Shown piece by piece: positions 58,376-64,000 of a DNA stretch of 64,000 nt. The notes beneath the pieces are model-generated. The model was not told the DNA's origin. It saw only the letters and a list, made by a program, of their open reading frames with translations, and ran no database searches. Source of the DNA: Psychrobacter submarinus (lineage in GTDB: Bacteria > Pseudomonadota > Gammaproteobacteria > Pseudomonadales > Moraxellaceae). The stretch spans positions 186,001 through 250,000 of the forward strand of contig NZ_CAJHBQ010000001.1 in NCBI RefSeq assembly GCF_904846685.1. The letters run 5' to 3'. Position numbers and translations under genes: made by a program. How positions within the stretch are numbered: position 1 is the stretch's first letter; every line of letters starts with the position of its first letter.

Positions 58376-59878
58376 ATGAATGACATCGTTACCGAAAACC
58401 AACCGGCCCATGAGCGCACTCACGCCGCAAAGCAAGCAGACATTAATGAGCCAAGCTTGCAGTCTGCTACTGATACTGCAGCGGTGCAAGCTATTTTACA
58501 AGCTCTGCTTCATAGCCATCAGTTTGAAGAGAGCCAAATCAAAACCGATAGCGAGAGCCTAGAGCATTGGGGTAAAGACTGGACTAAGCACTTCGCCCCA
58601 GCAGCCTCTGCCATCGTCTTCCCAAAATCAACCGAGCAAGTGCAAGCGATTGTATTATTAGCCAATGAGCATAACGTCGTCTTAACCCCAAGCGGTGGTC
58701 GTACTGGTCTCTCGGCGGGCGCAGTAGCCGCGAATGGCGAGATCGTCGTCAGCATGGATAAGATGAATCAGATTGGCACTTTTTATCCCGCTGATCGTAT
58801 GGTTGAGATCGAAGCGGGTGTGGTCACCGAGCAGCTCCAGCAGTTCGCTGAATCCAAAGACTTGTACTACCCCGTTGACTTTGCTTCGGCAGGCTCGAGC
58901 CAAATGGGCGGTAATATCGGCACCAATGCCGGCGGTATCAAGGTGATCCGCTACGGTATGACCCGTCAATGGATTATGGGCTTAACGGTAGTGACAGGCA
59001 AAGGCGATATCTTGCACCTCAATCGCGGAATGATCAAAAACGCCACCGGTTATGACTTGCGTCAACTCTTTATTGGTTCTGAGGGCACATTAGGTCTAGT
59101 CACTCAGGCGCAGATTAAACTGGATCGCTTACCTCAAGACTTGAACGTCATGGTGCTGGGTATGGATAGCTTCAATGACGTTATGAACGTACTCTCTGCC
59201 TTTCAAGCGAAGATTGATCTGACCGCCTTTGAGTTCTTTGATGATACCGCTATCGATAAGCTGATGGCGCATGGACAAGTGCAAGAGCCGTTTGAATCGC
59301 GCACCAAGTTTTATACGCTACTTGAGTTCGAAGCACCTTATGAGCCCATTATGGATAAGGCGATGGCGATCTTTGAAGACTGTATGAATGAGGGCTGGGT
59401 CGTCGATGGGGTCATGAGTCAGAGCCTGGCGCAAGCGGCAGAGCTATGGAAGCTACGCGAGTATATCTCTGAGACCATCTCAGTATTCACCCCTTATAAG
59501 AACGACGTTTCGGTGTTGATCAGCTACGTGCCTGAGTTTATTGAAGAGATCGATGCGATCGTCAGCAGCAATTATCCTGACTTTGAAGTGTGCTGGTTTG
59601 GCCATATCGGCGATGGGAATTTGCATCTTAATATCTTAAAGCCTGAGAATATGAGCAAGGACGATTTCTTTGATGAGTGTCAAATCGTCAATAAATATGT
59701 GTTTGAAACCGTAGAAAAATATGGCGGCTCGGTATCAGCAGAGCATGGCGTGGGTATGACTAAGAAGCCTTATCTCAACTATAGTCGCAGTGATACTGAG
59801 ATTGATTATCTACGCGAAGTCAAAAAAGTCTTTGATCCCAATAACATTATGAATCGCGGTAAGATTTTTGATATGTAA
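58376..59878 (+). CDS. FAD-linked dehydrogenase, probable D-2-hydroxyglutarate dehydrogenase
   Basis: 500 residues of the GlcD/D2HGDH/D-lactate dehydrogenase family (VAO-type FAD fold). FAD segment TPSGGRTGLSAGAVA and SQMGGNIGTNAGGIKVIRYG, then GSEGTLGLVTQAQIKL. The C-terminal FAD-oxidase part has WFGHIGDGNLHLNIL and VSAEHGVGMTKKPYL, where His and Glu residues typically bind metal and substrate. A non-conserved N-terminal stretch of about 35 residues precedes it. Divergence from serA favours D-2-hydroxyglutarate over glycolate or D-lactate, and no glcE/F genes are near. Substrate remains inferred. Confidence 0.85.
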   Translation: MNDIVTENQPAHERTHAAKQADINEPSLQSATDTAAVQAILQALLHSHQFEESQIKTDSESLEHWGKDWTKHFAPAASAIVFPKSTEQVQAIVLLANEHNVVLTPSGGRTGLSAGAVAANGEIVVSMDKMNQIGTFYPADRMVEIEAGVVTEQLQQFAESKDLYYPVDFASAGSSQMGGNIGTNAGGIKVIRYGMTRQWIMGLTVVTGKGDILHLNRGMIKNATGYDLRQLFIGSEGTLGLVTQAQIKLDRLPQDLNVMVLGMDSFNDVMNVLSAFQAKIDLTAFEFFDDTAIDKLMAHGQVQEPFESRTKFYTLLEFEAPYEPIMDKAMAIFEDCMNEGWVVDGVMSQSLAQAAELWKLREYISETISVFTPYKNDVSVLISYVPEFIEEIDAIVSSNYPDFEVCWFGHIGDGNLHLNILKPENMSKDDFFDECQIVNKYVFETVEKYGGSVSAEHGVGMTKKPYLNYSRSDTEIDYLREVKKVFDPNNIMNRGKIFDM

Positions 59879-59905
59879 TAAGGCTATTGATTTCAAAATC
59901 GCAGT

Positions 59906-59943
59906 AAAAAACGACGCTAAACATTTAGTCTAGCGTCGTTTTT
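59906..59943. terminator. Terminator after the FAD dehydrogenase
   Basis: A6-CGACGCTA pairs with TAGCGTCG-T5, 11-base loop; works on both strands. It lies between this gene and the convergent BLUF gene. Confidence 0.88.
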
Positions 59944-60021
59944 AGTTTTATGATTGAGGTGCTGACTTAAAAAGCTAAAAGGCTTAGCAGATAATCGCTG
60001 ATTGGCTCGCCAGGTTTGTAA

Positions 60022-60657
60022 TCAGTAATTGAGCAGCAGTAAGCCGACCACCAATAATACCGCCAAAAACCCTTGCACGACTAAGAAAGCTTGGTGCGGC
60101 GCGGCCACGTGCTTGATCATATTACCCATGGCATTATAAGTGATACCCGCAGCTTTGATGTGCGGCGGCGTCTGAAAATCTTTAATCACTTGCAAAAACT
60201 GCTCAGTACGCTGGCTACTCCAACCATGCGGCGCAAAAGGTAGGAATGGGGAGAGTTGCATCGCCTGCTGTTTGGTCGCAGGGGACCACAGCCAACGCTC
60301 CAAAAACAGTAAGCGCATACGCCAATCTGAAAAGATACGCTGATCAATGGTTTCGAGTAAGAGTATCTTGATGTTTTTATGACGATTATCCGCAAATATT
60401 CGCTGTTGTAGCGCTAGTACTTTCGCTTTTTCGCCTTCTAAACATTGCAAAAAATGGCTATTGCCATAACATAGCGTACCAGTAATACCTTGCTGCTCAT
60501 TATAATCACACGCATGCGCTTCTACTTCATCAAATATCGAAGCTTTTAGGCGCGAATGGAGCGTCAAACTACTCACATAAACCAAACGAATCAAAGCGGT
60601 TTCTGCTGTTTTATCTAAAGCTTTAACCGTATCGGTATGGTTTAGAAGTAAGGTCAT
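60022..60657 (-). CDS. BLUF blue-light photoreceptor with C-terminal membrane anchor
   Basis: 211 residues. A BLUF domain (about 22-115) binds FAD and senses blue light. The key residues are present with the right spacing: Tyr27 in RLVYVSS, Asn53 in DYNEQQGITG, Gln71 in HFLQCLEG, and Trp112/Met114 in SDWRM. A helical extension follows (about 116-185), and the last 22 residues (AFLVVQGFLAVLLVVGLLLL then NY) form a transmembrane helix. ATG at 60657 is preferred over TTG at 60663 because AGGA precedes it by six bases. There is no EAL, GGDEF or cyclase domain, so output is by protein contact. Most short BLUF proteins are soluble; the anchor is unusual. Confidence 0.92.
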   Translation of the reverse strand: MTLLLNHTDTVKALDKTAETALIRLVYVSSLTLHSRLKASIFDEVEAHACDYNEQQGITGTLCYGNSHFLQCLEGEKAKVLALQQRIFADNRHKNIKILLLETIDQRIFSDWRMRLLFLERWLWSPATKQQAMQLSPFLPFAPHGWSSQRTEQFLQVIKDFQTPPHIKAAGITYNAMGNMIKHVAAPHQAFLVVQGFLAVLLVVGLLLLNY

Positions 60658-61060
60658 ATGCAATCCTAATAGTGGGTTAACTGACTAGTAGACCAAATAA
60701 ATAAACTAAACTAGCGGTGACTGTCACGCTTACTAGGATTAACTAGTAACCTGTTGCGCAAATGTTATGATGACAAACACAGATTTTCGAGAGACAAAAT
60801 AAAGGATAGATTCTAAATAGTAACTGGCAAGTAATTGTTATTATTAATTATTGTATCATCCATACTACGGATTTAATACTTTTTTTTATAAACCAAGAAA
60901 AACAGAAAACTGACTGATAAACAAGCCTAGTTAAAGGCGTAGCTTATGCATTTAAGCGAACAAATAGTTGTTTAAAAACCCATCAAACCATAGCAAATAA
61001 AGAAAGTTAATCACAGCCAACCTACGTTCAATGGCTAACACTACCAAAATAGGAACACCG
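60658..61060. other. Divergent intergenic region BLUF / GNAT-nitrilase
   Basis: 403 bases. Its BLUF-proximal part (60680-60750) has four CTAG tetramers and an imperfect palindrome (60713-60730). The rest is AT-rich with no clear promoter pair. Confidence 0.5.
60713..60730. promoter_or_regulatory. Imperfect palindrome upstream of the BLUF gene
   Basis: AGCG-g-TGAC-t-GTCA-CGCT is an 18-base near-palindrome 56 bases upstream of the BLUF start. CTAG occurs on both sides (60711-60714 and 60733-60736), with ACTAGT at 60684-60689 and 60742-60747. A candidate operator only. Confidence 0.3.
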
Positions 61061-62698
61061 ATGAGCAAGATAGAAAAACTAGACGACTTTCATTTAACGA
61101 TTGCCGAGATTAAGAAAAAAGACTATCCACAAGTCAAAGAGCTGATGGATCGCGTCTACGTCAACTTAGGCGGCGCTTGGTCAAAGACCACGATTCACAC
61201 TCTAATCGATGCCTTTCCTGAAGGCCAAATTGCCTTATTTGACCATGATAAGCTGATCGGGATGGTGCTATCGATGCGCGTCGATTATGCCAAATTCTCA
61301 AACCCGCATACTTATGACGATCTTACCGGTCATAGAGAGATCATAAAAGACAATCCTAAGGGCGACGCTATCTACGGGTTGGATGCGCTTATCGATCCTG
61401 AGTATCGCGGTTATCGTTTGGGCCGACGCCTCTATGATGCGCGTAAAGAGCTGTGCCGGCAGATGAACTTTCGCTCTATCTTAGCTGGTGGCCGTATTCC
61501 TAAATATTATAACCATCAGGACTTGACGCCAGGCGAGTATATCGACGCTGTTGAATCACGTGAGATTCATGATCCGGCGCTCTCTTTTCAGCTGTCTAAC
61601 GGCTTTATCGTCAAGCGTATTTTGACCGGCTACCTGCCTGATGATAAGCAGTCCAAAGGCTTTGCAACGCTCCTTGAGTGGGCTAACATCTACTATGAGC
61701 CCAAAGACTACAAGCCGAACACTCGCAAGTCTGAGGTGCGTATCGGCGGTATTCAGTGGCAGATGCGTGAGGTCGAGTCGCCTGAGGAGCTACTACAACA
61801 AGTCGAGTTCTTCGTTGATATCATGGCCGATTATAATTCTGACTTTGCTTGCCTGCCAGAATTCTTTAACGCGCCCTTGATGGGACTATGCGAGTCGACG
61901 GATCAAAACGTTGCCATTCGCTTTTTGGCAGATTATACCGAATGGTTTAAGAATGAAATCTCGCATTTAGCCGTCAGCTATAACGTCAACGTCATTACCG
62001 GCTCTATGCCGCTACTCGATGAAAACGATACCCTCTATAACGTCAGTTACTTATGTCGCCGTGATGGCACCGTTGAGGAGCAGCGCAAAATTCATATCAC
62101 TCCCCACGAGCGTAGCGCTTGGGTGATTGAGGGCGGCGATGAGGTAAAAGTATTTGATACGGATGCCGGCCGCGTTGGTATTTTAGTCTGTTATGACGTT
62201 GAGTTCCCAGAGCTTGCGCGTCTCATGGCACTCGATGATATGGATATCTTATTTGTGCCGTTTTGGACAGACACTCAAAATGGCTACTTGCGCGTACGCC
62301 ACTGCGCCCAAGCCCGCGCGATTGAAAACGAGTGCTATGTGATGATTTGCGGCTCAGTCGGTAACCTGCCACAAGTTGAGAGCCTAGATATTCAGTATGC
62401 GCAGTCGTCTATCTTCTCGCCCTCTGACTTTGCTTTTCCGCATGATGCCATCATGGCGGAGACTACCGCCAATACAGAGATGGTATTCTTCTCAGATGTG
62501 AACTTAGACAAGCTCATTCATGTGCGTAACGAAGGCTCTGTACATAATTTACTCGATCGCCGTGACGACTTATTTAGCCTAAAGTGGAAGCGTAAATCTA
62601 AAGTTTCTGCTAGTAAGTTAAGCAATGAAGAGCGCCGCGAAAACTCAGGCAGCGTACTATTAGGCGATCCGCTACAAAACCGCGCGCAAAAATCTTAA
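61061..62698 (+). CDS. Fused GNAT acetyltransferase / carbon-nitrogen hydrolase
   Basis: 545 residues. The N-terminal GNAT domain (about 1-190) has the acetyl-CoA loop DPEYRGYRLGRRLYDARKE. The C-terminal nitrilase-superfamily domain (about 230-515) has the Glu-Lys-Cys triad: Glu in FACLPEFF, Lys in EEQRKIHITPHE and Cys in ILVCYDVEFPELAR. The fusion is a known two-domain architecture; the product is cytosolic. The substrate is unknown; transfer or hydrolysis of an amide acyl group is inferred. ATG at 61061 is chosen because AGGAA lies upstream; ATG at 61031 (10 residues longer) has none. Confidence 0.9.
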   Translation: MSKIEKLDDFHLTIAEIKKKDYPQVKELMDRVYVNLGGAWSKTTIHTLIDAFPEGQIALFDHDKLIGMVLSMRVDYAKFSNPHTYDDLTGHREIIKDNPKGDAIYGLDALIDPEYRGYRLGRRLYDARKELCRQMNFRSILAGGRIPKYYNHQDLTPGEYIDAVESREIHDPALSFQLSNGFIVKRILTGYLPDDKQSKGFATLLEWANIYYEPKDYKPNTRKSEVRIGGIQWQMREVESPEELLQQVEFFVDIMADYNSDFACLPEFFNAPLMGLCESTDQNVAIRFLADYTEWFKNEISHLAVSYNVNVITGSMPLLDENDTLYNVSYLCRRDGTVEEQRKIHITPHERSAWVIEGGDEVKVFDTDAGRVGILVCYDVEFPELARLMALDDMDILFVPFWTDTQNGYLRVRHCAQARAIENECYVMICGSVGNLPQVESLDIQYAQSSIFSPSDFAFPHDAIMAETTANTEMVFFSDVNLDKLIHVRNEGSVHNLLDRRDDLFSLKWKRKSKVSASKLSNEERRENSGSVLLGDPLQNRAQKS

Positions 62699-62740
62699 AT
62701 GTTGATCTATTAAACGCTCAAGTAAACACTTAACTTTTTA

Positions 62741-62772
62741 TAAACGGCTGACCTTTCAGCCGTTTATTTTTA
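62741..62772 (+). terminator. Intrinsic terminator of the GNAT-nitrilase gene
   Basis: A perfect 10-bp stem, TAAACGGCTG with CAGCCGTTTA, 6-base loop, then TTTTT. Confidence 0.9.
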
Positions 62773-62818
62773 TCTATAAAAAGCAAGTGATTTAAATTTT
62801 AGGCTCAGAGAAAGCAAT

Positions 62819-63370
62819 ATGACGACTGATATCAAAAAAACAGAGTTAAAAGTAAAAAAAACGCCGAAGCAAAAGCTTTGGTCAGTGCTAAAGACTGCTC
62901 TACTCTATGGTCTCGTTTTTATTGTTATTTATACTGTTGTCAACTGGTGGCGACAGCCTATCATGCCAGCCAATCCGCAATTGCAGCTGACCGACTATCA
63001 AGGACAGACACTAGACTTAGCAGCGATGAGTCACAAGCAGCCTACGCTAGTGTATTTTTGGGGTACTTGGTGTCCGATATGTACTTATACCTCGCCCACT
63101 ATCAACAAGCTTGCCGCTAGTGATAGCTATCCGTTAGTGACGGTGGCCATTAAGTCAGGCTCCAACCAACGGCTTGCAGAATATATGCAGCAAAATAATT
63201 TTGACTTCACCACTATTAACGACGAAGACGGCGCAATCTTCGCTAACTGGCAAGGACAAGTGACGCCCTCTTATGTGGTATTAAAAGACAGTGAGATGAC
63301 GCAAGGGCTGACCGGTATTCAGCCGCTTTGGTCACTAAAATTAAGGCTATGGTTATCGTCGATATTTTAA
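62819..63370 (+). CDS. Membrane-anchored thioredoxin-like protein (ScsD/TlpA type)
   Basis: 183 residues. A Lys-rich cytoplasmic start, one transmembrane helix (LLYGLVFIVIYTVVNWW, about 29-45) and a periplasmic thioredoxin fold. The redox motif is WGTWCPICTYTSP (CPIC, about residues 84-87). The cis-Pro loop is QVTPSYVVLKD. It resembles ScsD-type disulfide reductases or oxidoreductases; no scsB or ccm genes are in view, so the client is unknown. It converges with ald, 6 bp between stops, with no terminator. Confidence 0.88.
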   Translation: MTTDIKKTELKVKKTPKQKLWSVLKTALLYGLVFIVIYTVVNWWRQPIMPANPQLQLTDYQGQTLDLAAMSHKQPTLVYFWGTWCPICTYTSPTINKLAASDSYPLVTVAIKSGSNQRLAEYMQQNNFDFTTINDEDGAIFANWQGQVTPSYVVLKDSEMTQGLTGIQPLWSLKLRLWLSSIF

Positions 63371-63376
63371 CCAAAA

Positions 63377-64000
63377 CTAACTAAGCATCTCATCTAACGC
63401 CTTATACTCATAATCTAGCGCCTCAGCCACCGCCTTATAAGTGATATGACCTTGCGCTGTATTGACCCCTTTTGCAAAGGCAGCATCCTCCGCGCAAGCT
63501 TGCTTGACCCCTTTTTTGGCCAGCTTTTGGATATATGGTAAGGTGACATTCGATAGCGCCATCGTCGCTGTACGAGGCACCGCTCCTGGGATATTAGCTA
63601 CCGCGTAATGGACGATACCGTGCTTAGTATAAGTCGGATCGTCATGCGTGGTAATGCGATCGGTAGTCTCAAAGACGCCGCCTTGATCGATAGCGATATC
63701 GATGATGACTCCACCGTCGTCCATTGACTCGATCATCTCTTCTGTGACTAATTTAGGCGTAGCTGCGCCTGGAATCAGTACCGCACCGATCACTAAGTCA
63801 CTAACCTCAACACTTTCGGCGATATTGACCTTATTAGATATGAGCGTCTGGACATTATTACCGAACATCTCAGATAGCTCTTTGAGCCGCTGTGGATCTA
63901 AGTCCAAGATGGTCACATCCGCGCGCAGGCCGATAGCGATTTTGGCCGCTTCCGTGCCTGAAACGCCGCCGCCAATGATCGTGACGCGGCCTTTTTGTAC
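63377..64000 (-). CDS. ald: Alanine dehydrogenase (5' end outside window)
   Basis: Reversible NAD-linked oxidation of L-alanine to pyruvate and ammonia. Only the C-terminal 207 codons are present; the frame remains open to the window edge, starting [20 protein letters not shown], which is the Rossmann motif. Other landmarks are [37 protein letters not shown] and [16 protein letters not shown]. The usual length is about 370. An internal GTG at 63916 is not the start. No Lrp/AsnC regulator is in view. Confidence 0.95.
   Translation of the reverse strand, partial: VQKGRVTIIGGGVSGTEAAKIAIGLRADVTILDLDPQRLKELSEMFGNNVQTLISNKVNIAESVEVSDLVIGAVLIPGAATPKLVTEEMIESMDDGGVIIDIAIDQGGVFETTDRITTHDDPTYTKHGIVHYAVANIPGAVPRTATMALSNVTLPYIQKLAKKGVKQACAEDAAFAKGVNTAQGHITYKAVAEALDYEYKALDEMLS

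Noticed and set aside
58262..58489. 75-codon minus-strand frame over the start of the FAD dehydrogenase gene
   Set aside because: Overlaps a well-supported start codon and has no family resemblance.

Overview
The window reads as chromosomal DNA of a gammaproteobacterium of the Moraxellaceae, most probably a Psychrobacter. This is inferred from protein flavour and gene order, not from a database search. Supporting features are a chaperone-dependent lipase pair, a single-chain MetX with N-terminal and internal insertions, ftsK/trxB/aat and map/glnD/dapC gene orders like those of Pseudomonas relatives, several Moraxellaceae-type orphan membrane proteins, and a thrU-tyrU-glyT-thrT-tuf type tRNA/EF-Tu operon. 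Most of the window is housekeeping. Accessory DNA is limited to one restriction-modification gene, one IS5-family insertion sequence and one MITE-like element.

Layout. 1-8.2 kb: the 3' part of metH, then a fused restriction-methylation-specificity enzyme, a 49-residue DUF2256 protein on the other strand, a META-domain lipoprotein and a 43-residue lipoprotein. 8.3-10.5 kb: lipase and lipase foldase operon (minus). 10.9-16.8 kb: map, glnD, an orphan membrane protein and dapC. 16.79-17.66 kb: an intact IS5-family element inserted 3 bases after the dapC stop and upstream of a strong hairpin that probably was the dapC terminator. 17.8-25.1 kb: a CBS/DUF294 protein, a DEDDh exonuclease, dacB, two membrane proteins, DUF2147 and rlmH. 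25.2-34.5 kb: a DODA-type dioxygenase, amidase, ftsK, then trxB, aat, a MerR regulator and rimI. 34.7-37.0 kb: tuf and four tRNA genes with a plausible shared promoter. 37.2-43.4 kb (all minus): trpE, an FHA membrane protein, a DUF3298 protein, prfC and an orphan gene whose start and body are out of frame across an A7 tract. 43.7-48.1 kb: ohr, polA and a membrane protein probably starting at ATT. 48.2-50 kb: an SDR gene, a 290-bp MITE-like element with perfect 17-bp ends, and an acidic orphan protein. 50-56.5 kb: hemH, metX-metW, a Sel1-repeat protein, a YaiL-like protein and trhO. 56.6-64 kb: serA divergent from a D-2-hydroxyglutarate dehydrogenase-like gene, a membrane-anchored BLUF photoreceptor, a GNAT-nitrilase fusion, a membrane thioredoxin-like protein and the 3' part of ald.

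How genes work together. metH, metX and metW are three steps or regulators of methionine synthesis lying far apart. serA and the FAD dehydrogenase are a plausible redox pair, because SerA of some pseudomonads is driven by 2-oxoglutarate reduction and the D-2-hydroxyglutarate formed is re-oxidised. The lipase needs its adjacent membrane foldase. The tRNA operon feeds the tuf transcript. Intrinsic terminators are abundant and clear; 21 are listed. Several predicted reading frames start at GTG or TTG upstream of a better ATG. Where a Shine-Dalgarno-like sequence decides, the start has been moved, and each entry says so.

No convincing multi-gene undescribed system was found. The best leads are the single-chain R-M-S enzyme, the A7-tract frame break, the MITE-like element with nested inverted repeats, the BLUF protein with a C-terminal membrane anchor, and the ATT-start candidate.
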